Position numbers and translations under genes: made by a program. Positions 44,823 to 55,727 of a DNA stretch of 64,000 nt are shown here, piece by piece. Location of the stretch: contig OZ022501.1 of the NCBI GenBank assembly GCA_963989385.1, forward strand, positions 96,270,979 through 96,334,978, written 5' to 3'. The notes under the pieces are model-generated. The model was given only the letters and a program-made list of their open reading frames with translations, searched no databases and was not told where the DNA came from. Every line of letters begins with the position of its first letter. The first letter of the stretch is position 1. This DNA comes from Ctena decussata (Eukaryota > Mollusca > Bivalvia > Lucinida > Lucinidae).

Positions 44823-45085
44823 TGTCCTCTTCTGCATTGAAATGAACCTTGTGTCTGTCATCTGTTGACATCTCACTAAAGTTTTTCTAGCGCATCTCAA
44901 AGAGGCCCAATATGTTCCAGTGATACTTGTCCATTGCATGAGTCAGCTCTTCAAGTTTCCCAGCTGGTCTCAGAGTCCTTATGTTCCTGATTCCAGTTGA
45001 GACGTTCTCCCTACCTCTTATCTTCTTGACCTTTGTTACACCAGTTGCACACTTGCCGCCTGCGCCCCAGTGTTCAACAGTAGGC
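44823..45085 (-). pseudogene. RTE-like LINE endonuclease N-terminal fragment
   Basis: The minus strand reads GKCATGVTKVKKIRGRENVS, IRNIRTLRPAGKLEELTHAM, DKYHWNILGLFEMR-stop and STDDRHKVHFNAEEDRHF. The pattern N.RTL...GK..EL...M..Y..DI.GL.E.RW is the start of the APE-type endonuclease of RTE-like LINEs. A stop replaces the usual tryptophan codon, and the sequence stops abruptly against the Penelope-like fragment. Confidence 0.82.
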
Positions 45086-46083
45086 GCGGTCTAGTTAACC
45101 CGGCTGCGACCGATCCTGTATTAAGGTTTCATTGGATCTGTCCACCATGATGTGTCGGGCAAATTTCAGCCTGACGGAGCCCATTCCTCGCCCGACTATA
45201 ATGTTGACCACAGCCGGAATCCACGATTACTGTATGACTCACCTTGGTCCCGAACACATGGCCGTTGACTCAAAGAGTTCTTCCGTCGTTGCCTTTACTT
45301 CGTCTAGGAAAACTTCTGCCCAGTGATGTTGTATAAACACTACCCCTTATCAATCCATTTGGTTGGGAGACTCATGGAGGTGGTAGCGTCTTATGTTCTG
45401 CCATCAAGCAGCTGACCTACCACTGCATATAATAACCAGATGTAAAGAGCCAAATTGATTGGGCCATGTTCCTACCTATCGATGACCCCTTAAATCTTGT
45501 TGTTTTACCAAGCTGAGCCAGGCTGGCTCTGGTATAAACGATAACACATGACTCAGCTTTGTGTTCTATCCTGGCCGTTAATTTCTGTTAGGAAGACTTT
45601 CGGCAAAAATGCTGTGTTAACAGGTTTTGTTTAATAGGTTTTGTTTAGAGACTAGCAATTAACTCCTAGGTGGACTGCCGGCCAGGGCTAAGAGCTACAC
45701 CTACCTTTTCTAGTTTAAATTACATACTGGTGACTCTTAAATAGGACGCCTTCTCATGTCGATGAGTCCAAACTGCCCTCATGCATGAGGTAGTACTGGA
45801 CTACATGGTACCAGTAGCAGGTCTTGCTTGACATGACATGAAATAATAATCTAAGTTCGTAAATCATTGCAGAGACTGTAATTTAAATTTAAAGAATAAT
45901 TCTTCATGTTTTTCTTGTTTCCCGCGTGTATTTTATTGGTCATCTTACGGCAACAGTGTGTTTGTCGGTGCTATTTTAAGAATTAATACTAGAGCAAGTG
46001 AGCGGGGGCTCATACATACCCCCGACCAGCGACGCCGCCTAACGAACTCACCGCCTTAAGAATTTACTGTCCCGTGAAACCAA
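45086..46083. other. Unassigned intronic DNA
   Basis: 45,130-45,330 may be further LINE-derived sequence; the rest shows nothing recognised. Confidence 0.35.
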
Positions 46084-46525
46084 TCTTATACATGGATTGA
46101 ACTACCAACTAATTGTGTGCACCGCAGCGGAGGGAGGGGGTGAAGGTGTGGGCCCAGTAAAACCGGTTTAACCCCGCCCCAGTAGTTATTACTGACCGTC
46201 CCAAGGCGGTACCTTCGTTGCGGTTGCATTTGTTTTATGTTCGGTGCTGTTTAATTTATTGTATTTTCATTTTAAAAATAGTTGTTAAAGTTAAATGTTT
46301 TTCGCATAATTTGCTTTGTCTGTTGTAACCCTTCTGTTGGTCTAAATTATTTAGTTCAGTAGAGATAGCTAAGTTGCCACCTATTTGGGAAAGAGTTGCT
46401 GAGTCGGCTTACCACTTGTAATTTATTGTTTGTTGGGATGTCTTTGTCAGTCTATCCCTTTGATGTTGGGGATAAGGTTTGGGATCTGATTCAGTCAGTT
46501 CCTGAAGTGCAGTTACTCTTTAAAT
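46084..46525 (+). mobile_element. R-prime element, 5'-truncated
   Basis: ACTACCAACTAATTGTGTGC, CCAGTAGTTATTACTGACC and the 3' end GATTCAGTCAGTTCCTGAAG, GTTACTCTTTAAATT. The end block parallels R's TTTCAGTTCCTGGTCTTTGC, so the two are subfamilies. Confidence 0.8.
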
Positions 46526-47502
46526 TAGTCACATATGAATGGTTCCATCAAAGTGTATTGCAAATATCAGCAAAATGTACCAACTTAACATATTTTTTAT
46601 GTAAACATATAAGTCTGTGTCCATGACCTTGGTCAGCACAGCATCCAGATCATGTCAAGTATTCTGCATGAACATAGAAGTAAACCTAGTCATATATCAA
46701 AATGTTTCATCAAAGGATATGGGGAATATAAGCAAAGAATATAAACTTTAACGCAAATGTACAAGTCTGTGACCATGGCCTTTGGTGACAGCTATGAATC
46801 TAAAGGTAAACCTAATCTATTATCAAAATGTTCCATCAAAGGATACTAGAAATATAAAAGAAGAATATAAACTTAACGCAAAATTTTAACCCAAATGCTA
46901 AGTTTTTGACCTTGAGCTTAGTTCAGCAGCAGCATCCAGATGATGTCAAGTATTCTGCATAAACATAGAAGTAAACCTAGTCATATTTCAAAAGGTTTCG
47001 TCAAAGGATGTCGGAATATATGCAAAGAGTATAAACTTAACGCAAGACTTTAACACAAATTTACACGTCTGTGACCTTGACCCTTGGTAAGCAGCTGCAT
47101 CCAGATGATGTCAACTACTCTGTATGAACCTTAAAGTAAGCCCAGTCAAATATCAAAAGGTTCCATCAAAGGATATTGGAAAAATAAAAGAGGCATATAA
47201 ACTTAACGCCAAACTTTAACGCTAATGTTAAGCCTGTGACCTTGACCTTAGGTCAGCAGCAGCAGCCATATACAATCAAGTATTCTGCATGAACATGAAT
47301 TCAGATGAATATCTAGTCACATACCGAAAGGTTCCATCAAAGGATATTGCAAATATAAGCGAAGAATATGAACTTAACGCAAAATTTTAATGCAAAGGTT
47401 AACGGACGGACGGACGAATGGACGAGCGGACTTACATACGGACGAATAGACGGAAAGACGGAAACTATATACCCCTCGACATACTTCGTATGTCGGGGTA
47501 TA
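46526..47502 (-). mobile_element. Pearl/Helentron-type element (copy c)
   Basis: Read on the minus strand it starts with a hairpin TATACCCCGACATAC-GAA-GTATGTCGAGGGGTATA (47,468-47,502), followed by a GTCC/GTCT run and about five core units of roughly 145-165 bp carrying CATCTGGATGCTGC and CCTTTGATGGAACC. The far 3' end with hairpin was not found and may be cut by the R-prime copy. Confidence 0.7.
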
Positions 47503-47936
47503 ATAATATACCTGACATATTGTAAACCTGAAGTGGATACCCTCTTGTACTCGTCCGTCGGTTTTACGGATACACCGCAAACATGGAGTCCACTTAAACT
47601 TGTTATCGTTGTCGGGATTCAGAAACTACGTGCATACAGAAGACAGCGTTTTGGCAGTTGTATGAACTTATTTACGTTAAACACACATTTACAATGATCT
47701 GCTTTAGTATTAGAGTTGAACCATATGTACATCAAATGCTGCTGCGGTTTGAAATTATATTGAACAGCCGACCATACACTTGTGCCATGACTTTACTTTG
47801 ATAGACTCTGTCCTTTCAGGACTATCGGCCTTTTGACTCTTCTTTATTCTCTCTGTTGGTTTTCATTTTCTTCTTGTGTAATGAAAATGCATGTTTAGTG
47901 ACATATTACTTCCAAATATATTTTTCTCTACTATAG

Positions 47937-48137
47937 GACACTACATATACTCATTATATGGCGGCGGTATGAGCCCGGTTAATAGTATTCTCTCAGAGAC
48001 CTATACACCACTGTCAACAAGGCAATGTCTTGAGGTCTGGTATTATATGAAATCTAGCAGATTGGATTGTGACTTGAAAATAGTGTTTCATGAAAAAGGA
48101 CCAAGTAAACGCCAAAGCGAGCGGTTTATGTGGAAAG
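47937..48137 (+). CDS. MAM-domain gene, central exon
   Basis: The acceptor is TTTCTCTACTATAG| and the donor AAAG|GTAAAT. The 201-bp exon is phase 1 at both ends and reads GHYIYSLYGGG, then LSTRQCLEVWYYMKSS and CDLKIVFHEKG. This is the central part of a MAM domain (GHY.Y; C..F.Y.M.G; L.V). With the exon at 31.5 kb it makes one continuous domain, so the intervening intron is about 16.3 kb. Confidence 0.88.
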
Positions 48138-48502
48138 GTAAATAAATTAACATTCTCCTCAAAATACTACATTGTAGTTGTAATATAAACAAATGACTTT
48201 AAAGGCTTTACTTTTTCCATGTCATGAAATCAACCATTAGTTTTACTAATATAGTTATGCACCTGTTGCTAGATTGTACATGTGAATACCAGCAAAAATC
48301 CACCCTCAGAATGCACGATTAATCCAAGACACACACCGAAGGACGTTATGTTCAATAGCTAAATATTGATGATTGAAGAATCTCAGTCAAATGGTCGGCA
48401 TAAGTGTAGTTATGATGAATTTCAATAAACTTTGAAAATAAATGAAATTATAAAACATAAAGAATCTAATATTTTCTTAACTGCTTTGTTGTTTATAAAT
48501 AG

Positions 48503-48661
48503 GTGACACAAACTACAGATGGGACCTAGCCAGCATTGATGTTCCTCCTGAAACTGAACCTTTCCAGCTGGAGGTTATAGCGATAATGGGTTATCAAGCA
48601 AGAGGACTTGTTGCTATAGACGATATTTCTATAAAGCCATGGGGGTGCCGTGTTTCATCAT
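48503..48661 (+). CDS. MAM-domain gene, exon encoding the domain C-terminus
   Basis: The acceptor is TTTATAAATAG| and the intron before it is only 365 bp. The frame joins in phase 1 as G-DTNYRWDLASIDVPPETE, FQLEVIAIMGYQARG and VAIDDISIKPWGC. The AIDDIS...G.C ending is the most recognisable part of MAM domains. A phase-1 donor T|GTATAT at 48,662 keeps the exon symmetric; without it the frame runs to a stop at 48,688-48,690. Total domain length of about 165 residues is normal. Confidence 0.85.
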
Positions 48662-48755
48662 GTATATATTCAATTATATTATTTCTATAATTTGAGAAGT
48701 ACTTTATCTTCTGACGAGCGTTTTATCAACACTTGAATGTTAATTTTTATACTAT

Positions 48756-49354
48756 AAGTAAAAAGTATGCAAAGACCAGGAACTGAAACAATCAAAATCC
48801 AAATCCAGCCCTCAAACCATAGTTGGAAACAACTAAAATTACAAATAATCAAGATACAGAGAACATATGGCCAACCGAGTGAGCAGCTTGTTCCCAAAAG
48901 GTGGCCACTCAGCAACCCAAACCGAACCAAAAATAATAAGAACATACATAAGGTAAAACATCACAGAAACTCTGACACCAAAAACAGGCAACAGAGAACC
49001 ACAACAGAACTACCGCTTTGGAACGGTCAGTAATGAATTACTGGGGGGCTTAAATCGATTTTACAGGCCCAACCTCACCCTCAGTTTCTGAAGTGGTACA
49101 AAACATTTAGTTGGTAGTTCGGTTCGCATGATAACCCTCTAACTCGTCAATGAATCATCACGGTAAACACATAAATCAAATTTCAACACCATGAAGAAGC
49201 AAAGACGAGGACTCAACAGATACAACGGGCCGTCTGACAGGTGGAAATCCCTGTCCTGCCAAACGACCCCACTGGAAATCTGAAGCAAAAGAAGGTCACC
49301 AGTTGAGCCCCGGTGGACCAAGCAACAGACAAAAAGGCTCCGGTCCCAACCAAC
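48756..49354 (+). mobile_element. R element, full length with 8-bp target duplication
   Basis: TATACTAT flanks it at 48,748-48,755 and 49,355-49,362; the region is A/T-rich, so some chance remains. The element begins AAGTAAAAAGTATGC and ends GGCTCCGGTCCCAACCAAC. It has no terminal inverted repeats. Since the truncated copies (1.2 kb, 35.2 kb, 42.2 kb) all keep the AAGTAAAAAG-side end, that side is probably the retroposon 3' end, read on the minus strand here. It lies about 95 bp after the last MAM exon. Confidence 0.82.
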
Positions 49355-49559
49355 TATACTATACTATTATACTTTAGTATAAAACTTTATACTATTTCTG
49401 CATAGGCTATGCTTTGAATTTGATTTGATTTGACTACTATTTTCGGTTAGTCATAATAACAAAGCATATAGTCTTCAATAATGAAAATCTCTTGCATTTT
49501 ATGGCTTCTCATATGATCTGCTATTGAGACAGATCATATTTAGTTTTTGTAAGTGTTTC

Positions 49560-49800
49560 ATCACTTATAATGCCTTATACGTAGTTACGTTCTCATATCT
49601 TCCGTACGTGCGTCAAGCGTCAAAAGAAAGAGGCACATTCTTTGTTTGGTCAGTTGTCCACCGATTGTCCAAGACTCACCACGAGTCAGAGACGCAGCCA
49701 TAAAAGCGAAGAAACCTCTGTACGCTAAGGATCCGTTAAGTTGATCCCCACAATTAAAATAAGTATCTAAACTTTTTAAATTGCATTTTTATGTACAATA
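49560..49800. repeat. Relative of the loop of the 55.7-57.0 kb foldback
   Basis: CCAAGACTCACCACGAGTC...AGAGACG, GAAACCTC and GATCCCCACAAT line up with the reverse complement of 56,290-56,460 with moderate divergence. 49,800-50,240 is unassigned. Confidence 0.55.
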
Positions 49801-50243
49801 TTGCTACGAGGTCAAAGGAATACAGAAAATTGGCACCCATCCTCTGTCAGTGAATACGGGATTTGCTGTGTTCTGTCTTACACGCATTTTGCTTTACTTC
49901 TAATTACTATGAAGCGCATATCCACGGAAATATGTTTTGCTGATCGAACCGTTTTAACGATGCTATGAATGTGTAAAAGATTAGGCGGTTTATTTTACAT
50001 GCCAACTTAACACTCATTTCTAATGGTAAAATTCTGTCGTTTTCTGATCTGTTCCTGCTATGGAGACGTACTTTAGACTGCAAGTGTTATTTAAGCTATT
50101 ACTCAGAGTATGTTCAGGAGGTCTCGGTTTGGGTACCTTGGTTTTCAGTTGGTACGGTAACGGGGCGATGTCCTGATTTATAGTCATTTGATTTGTCTTG
50201 AGTATGACGGACGTTTTCCTCATTAACACAATTTTTGCACCCA

Positions 50244-50276
50244 TATACGAGGGTTGTTCCAGAGTAATGTCACTGC
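50244..50276 (+). repeat. Mariner-like terminal repeat, left
   Basis: TATACGAGGGTTGTTCCAGAG then TAATGTCACTG is inverted at 55,589-55,620 with few differences, TA at the outer edges. They are 5.4 kb apart, far longer than a mariner, so either large insertions intervene or the ends belong to different copies. No transposase was recognised between. Confidence 0.5.
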
Positions 50277-50890
50277 TGCTATAAAATCGCGTAGAATGGA
50301 ATGAAAGCAACAAAATTTTATATGCTGTTTGCGGTCTAATCTGAAAATGTCGTTAAAATATAATGCAGAGTTATCGAGATATCGAGATCGACAGGAGGCA
50401 TGGTAACGAAACGCGCCGCATGTCATTAACGTTGTTGACGTAACAGACGAGCTTTTGATATTGTGTCATGTTCAAAGTAGCATCTTCGTTGTTCCAGCAT
50501 TACAATAATATCTATTCACCCATGTCTGTCTCTTCCTTTAATATTATTTTTACAGCTCCGCGGCTCATGTTCAAGAAGTCAGACATTATTCGAATCGCAG
50601 AACATCAATCTTCATATATGGGGTTTTGAACAAAAGTGACATTATTGTCTAACATTGCACATCATGGTCCTCCGGTTTTCAGACGATCCTTAAGCGACTC
50701 ATCCACATTACTATGGCGCTGATTTCACTTTTACACAAGCCTCAAAGACACTGTTATATTACCGCATGTCTAATTAAACAGCCTTAGAGTCTTTAATGGT
50801 GAAATTCCCTCTTTGTGACAAAACCGCATAGCTATGCGCTGACGCATTTGTCAGAAATCAACATTTTTCACTCGGCAGTAACAAGCAATA

Positions 50891-51697
50891 CTGGCGTGCG
50901 ACCAGTGGTGGCCGTTTGCATTTTAACGTGCAATTACGTATTTGATGCGTTACAGACTTGGCCATTTTGTAAAAGGAAATATAAGAAACACCCACGAAAA
51001 AGATTGGTGAAATTCTCTGCCCGGAAGACTAAAGGTTAACAATTCTCCGAAGCTACCTTCATACTAACATGATTGCCTTACCTGGGGACCACAACCCTTG
51101 ATACACACATAATTAGATACAAAAATAAACATGTATAAATTTCTGTATTAATGTTTACCTATTACGAAAAAGGTATAACTTGCAACCAACCTGCAAAAAA
51201 GCATCTAAATTCTTGTAAATCACAGCTCACGTGTGGTCATTATTTATGGGTTTTTTAGACGTAATATGTAGCGTGTGCCCACGTAATGACTGCGTCAGAG
51301 TTTTAAAGTCCGTTTCTGATAAATGTTTCTGTTGCTTATATTCCACCTCTGCTGAACGCGCTTAGATTTCTAAATTTTGACAAAGACCACAGACTTACAA
51401 CGACATATGGTTAAAGTTTAAATCCACAACATGATTTTCGAAAATGCACCATTCAACGCATGGCAATCGTGATGGCCACCACTGGTACGCTACGTTCGTA
51501 TTTCAATGAATTTTGGTGACCTAGTCTGGGGATCTGGTAAAGGCACATGCTATAGTCTATTTCAAAAAAATAAATCGGTTTTAAACCGATAGTTACCCCT
51601 AGTTTATTTAATCAAAATATAGAATCACTAAACGGAATATATCGGTTATCAGATAAAATAGCGTAACAAAAAACGGCCACCGCTGGTAGCCTGCCAG
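50891..51697. mobile_element. 807-bp MITE with TA target duplication
   Basis: Ends CTGGC....ACCAG.GGTGGCCGTTT over 27 bp, inverted at 51,671-51,697 with about six mismatches, flanked by TA (50,889 and 51,698). A third related motif, GGCCACCACTGGTACGC, lies internally at 51,472. TA flanks suggest a Tc1/mariner-mobilised element. Confidence 0.65.
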
Positions 51698-54070
51698 TAG
51701 CCCTAACTAGGGAACTTCAAACTGCAATGACGTTATCAACGTTTCAACAGTAGGTGGCAAACATATATTTCTTCATCGCATTAGATTTTAATCTGATTTA
51801 GCGCGTTAGTTTGATTTTAAATTGTGTTTGCCTTTGAAAATTAAGTTCGTGTTATTAACGTTATTTTAACGTACGGCGCGATGGCGTCGGTGGCATACTT
51901 TGAACGTCTGCACAACTGGAACGGAAAATGATTCCAAATTAATATTTAATTCTGTTTATCAGAACTGAATTACAGTGCAGCTTGATATAATTTTGATGAT
52001 AATGCTACGATGAACATAGGGAACTTTAAGCTTCAATATGGCGGAAATTACCGATAGCGCTTTACGGGTTTATCCGAGAGCTTACCTGTTGAAATTCTGT
52101 CCTGTGCTATATGCAATTACATAGGAATACAATGTAAAATGTTAAATTAAATACTTATATGATCGTACGACAATATTTTATAAGTTATGAACATAAACTT
52201 AAGCCTTTGTCCGTTAATATGGTGTAAAAATATATAAAATAACTTCATGTTTTGATTCTTCCATCGGCATTTGAAGTTTGAAGCTTCAATCACTTGAAAT
52301 GATATACGAATCATGTCGAAAAAGCCCAAGAAGCTATGTTGAGCCTAAAATTTGAAAATGATCGAATTTTCTATAAAACTTTTATAAGTTATCACCATAG
52401 AGAGATTTTTATAAGGTTTACATTGATGTAATTCATTATAAAATAAGTACACTATAAGTATCTTCCATTGATCTCTAAACATACAAAAAGTCGTGTTTCG
52501 ATAAAACCTCGTTCATAATTATGTCTCAAATAGTCTAAGTCCAAATCCGCCTATATTGCGTAAAGGCTAACACCACATCCTTTCTTGGTATTCGTGTGTT
52601 GTTTATATATTTCGTGTGTGCTTTTTATGATCTACGTGTAATTAAGAAAGGAACAATATTTATATAGTTTGATTAAGAAAGAAAGAAAGATCGAATGAAA
52701 GAATAACGCAAGAAAGGAAAAAAGAGAAAGAAATCAATAAAATCTTAAACGTGACAATCAAACGTGAAAAAAAAACCGGTAAATAGACTAATTGTAGGTT
52801 TGTTTTTTTTTTATTTATTTTTTTTTTTATTCTTAGGAAGCTAAAAAAACAACTATGAAAACAAATAATTACATATCTTATGATAATGCTAATTTAATCT
52901 ATTAGTTATCAGTTATTATATAATTTCTAGTGTTTGTGCTAACAGTTTTGATTGAAATTATTCGAGTGTGGTGGTGCGTATTTATCAAAGAAACCGAAAT
53001 ATGTTTTGTCTATCTTAGATGATTTTTATTGACTAGCTAACTGGCAGATTTGCTCATTTATTATTAGGAGACATGTATTGCTCACTTTAGACATTACAGT
53101 ATTGTCAAAAAACTGTTGACTGTAAGAAACTGAATCATGATGAAGATATCCTCGTAACGTTGTGTAAGGAACGCTTACTATAGCATAGTACGCATAGCTA
53201 AGAAAAAAATGCTATGAAACATTTTTCTTGCAATGCTATAGTAATATTTTTTTATGTTTTACTTTATCAGTAATATTTCTTTTCATAATGAAACTTTGTC
53301 CCTTTAATATATGACTGTTTTAAGTGACGCTAGTTGATTATTTAAAGATAAAAATTTTGTGCTATTTTTGGTATTTCTGCTAGAATGAGTACTTACGTAA
53401 TAAGCCTGTGCATCTGTGCAATGTTATCAGCGTCTGATATGTGCAAAATGATAAGACCAAACAGAGTCTGAACGGTTTGCGCAAGCTGATCGGAATACGT
53501 TGATAATACGCTATGTAAACAGTATAAATAACATGTTTATTACGCGTGCATTAATCGATTATCGATCATAAAATCCGATATTTCCTCCTATCAGTTATAG
53601 TAATTGTCATCTCATTAAAGTTTGAAATGAACTCATCATGAAATAACTAAAGATAAATGCTAAAAAATATAAAGCTGCAACATTCAATTTATGGAATTAG
53701 TTGTTCACAGTTTCGGGCATGACTTACAATATATATTTAAGTTTAAACAATATAGATTGATCAATATGCAAACTGACTCAGAATAGCTTATGCACTTGCG
53801 AAACACTGGTCTGAGTTTATGATCAGTTAATAATTTTTGTTTTTGTCAATTTTAGTATTAGTTTGTATAACCTAACCCGTTTCTGCATAAACCGAACTGA
53901 TCCGAATTTCTGATCAAAATATTTTAAACATGTGTCAAATCAGGCTGTGCCTTTGCGCAAACCATTTAAAATTGGCAAGCTGATCCCGTGTTGTAATTAA
54001 ATTTAGTCTGGTCATTTTTCATAATTTTCCTCATACGAGACGCGACACGATAAACAGCAAAGTGGAATGT
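51698..54070. other. Unassigned A/T-rich DNA
   Basis: A (GAAA)n-like stretch lies at 52,675-52,735 and T runs at 52,800. No gene or element was recognised. Confidence 0.4.
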
Positions 54071-54262
54071 GCACCCAGCGAAGACGCAGATCAGGCTTAG
54101 CAGCCACCCAGCGTTTGCTGGGCGATTAAAGGGTAGCTATTACTCTGAGCTACCTCCATGCCGATATTGAAGCCTCTGATTAGATTAGGCGGATACCCAG
54201 GCTGATCTGAGTATTCGCTGGGCGCACATGCAGCTGTGTTCTGTCATGTCACGGCTCATTTA
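54071..54262 (+). repeat. MITE with inverted repeats, copy 1
   Basis: GCACCCAGCGAAGACGCAG...ATCAGGC on the left pairs with GCTGATCTGAGTATTCGCTG...GGCGC on the right (ending about 54,224). The downstream block TTCTGTCATGTCACGGCTCA recurs after the other copies, so the repeated unit extends past the hairpin. Confidence 0.75.
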
Positions 54263-54498
54263 ATTGTTTGCTAAAGTAATCGACTGAGAAGCCTACTGAG
54301 CCGCTGTTGTCGACACGCTATCGGTCTGAAGGTGTGAAATTCGGTCACATGTCTTGTCAAAACAATGCAATTTCAAAATTAACACTCGCTAACGGCAATG
54401 AAAGTCAGAAACCGATATTCAGTCGTCTTCTGATGTTTTTTAACTATATAAAAATAGTAATTTTAGCAGCGTCGCAACAAAACGAACACAGTGCCATA

Positions 54499-54670
54499 GC
54501 GCCCTGCGAAGTCTTAGATCAGCCTGGGTAGGATAACCAATGGGCTATGCTACCTCTTCGCGGACAGAGAAGAATCTGATCAGATTGGGCGGATTCCCAC
54601 GCTGATCTGAGTGTTCGAAGGGCGCACATGCCACTTTGTTTGTTTTGTCGTGTCGAGACTCTTTTATTTA
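54499..54670 (+). repeat. MITE with inverted repeats, copy 2
   Basis: GCGCCCTGCGAAGTCTTAG...ATCAGCCTG pairs with ACGCTGATCTGAGTGTTCG...GGGCGC (ending about 54,624), followed by the shared TTGTTTTGTCGTGTCGAG block. Confidence 0.75.
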
Positions 54671-55588
54671 TTTTTGTTTTGTTTTGTTCGCAGAAAAAGG
54701 CAACTTTTGAATACTAATCGTAAATGTTTAGCAGCTTAGCAGAAAGCCGAAAGACGGCATTTGCATAAAACTTTTGAAAAGTTTTGTTAAAACAGAAAGT
54801 CTAAAGAAAAAAGTTGTCGTTGCTGTTGAGTGGTGGTTTAACGTCCCAGAAAATAATATATTAGTCATGTCGAGATAATGCCTCTGAATTTGTAGGACTA
54901 CTAGAATAACTCGGCCTGCTATAAATGACACTCAGGTCTAGCAGCCGCTGCCGCAGAAGCATCAGGCAGCCAATATAAATTTTCGCGAGCCCAAATGGGC
55001 GGGGCAAAAGAAAGAAAAATAATAAGAAACAAAAAAAAAACGTGGGTGGATGGGTGTCTGTATCAGGCTTAATCTTTCCATAAAGCTGAGACCGTCAAAG
55101 AGGGATCGAAATATCATAATTTATTATAAGTATTATTGTTTCATGTTTTTGTTGTCAGAAACTAAAATGACCAATAATCAGATCTATTTTTCTCGCCAAT
55201 CCTTACGAAATTGACCTAAATATGTGGAAAAAGAGACTTATTACAACAAAAGTGAGCAAGTGAGAAAAGTCAATTGATTTGATATGAGAACAAGAAAACC
55301 CATATTGTTAAAAAAATAAAAATGTTTCCATCAGCTCCTTCGTATTGTTATTATGCTGATAAAATATCAAATACAGTGATGACAAAAAACGGCTTCAGAG
55401 AAGTTCAACACCTGTACAGATCCGGGGATATGGACATCGATATGACATTCCTAATATCGATTAATACCTATCGCTTCGCGGGTCTAAGGGAAATAACGGC
55501 ATTCACACTAAAACTCCAGGTAACAGGTAACCGATTACACTATTTAGCGTGCCTTTAAAGTGTCACTTGATAAGCGCGCAGTGGACAC
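54671..55588. other. Unassigned DNA
   Basis: No domain in the 78-codon frame at 55,322; no element recognised. Confidence 0.4.
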
Positions 55589-55620
55589 AGTGACATTACT
55601 TTTGGATCAACCCTTGTATA
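55589..55620 (-). repeat. Mariner-like terminal repeat, right
   Basis: Reverse complement of the 50,244 end (CAGTGACATTACTTTTGGATC...CTTGTATA). Confidence 0.5.
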
Positions 55621-55727
55621 AAGGCGCCCGGCAGACGTTGTCATTTTTCAGCTGTCATTCAAATGTGCGAATTTATTAAGGAAGCCTGCAGGCTCCGAGT
55701 TTGGCGTATCCAATGTCGGCGTACATT

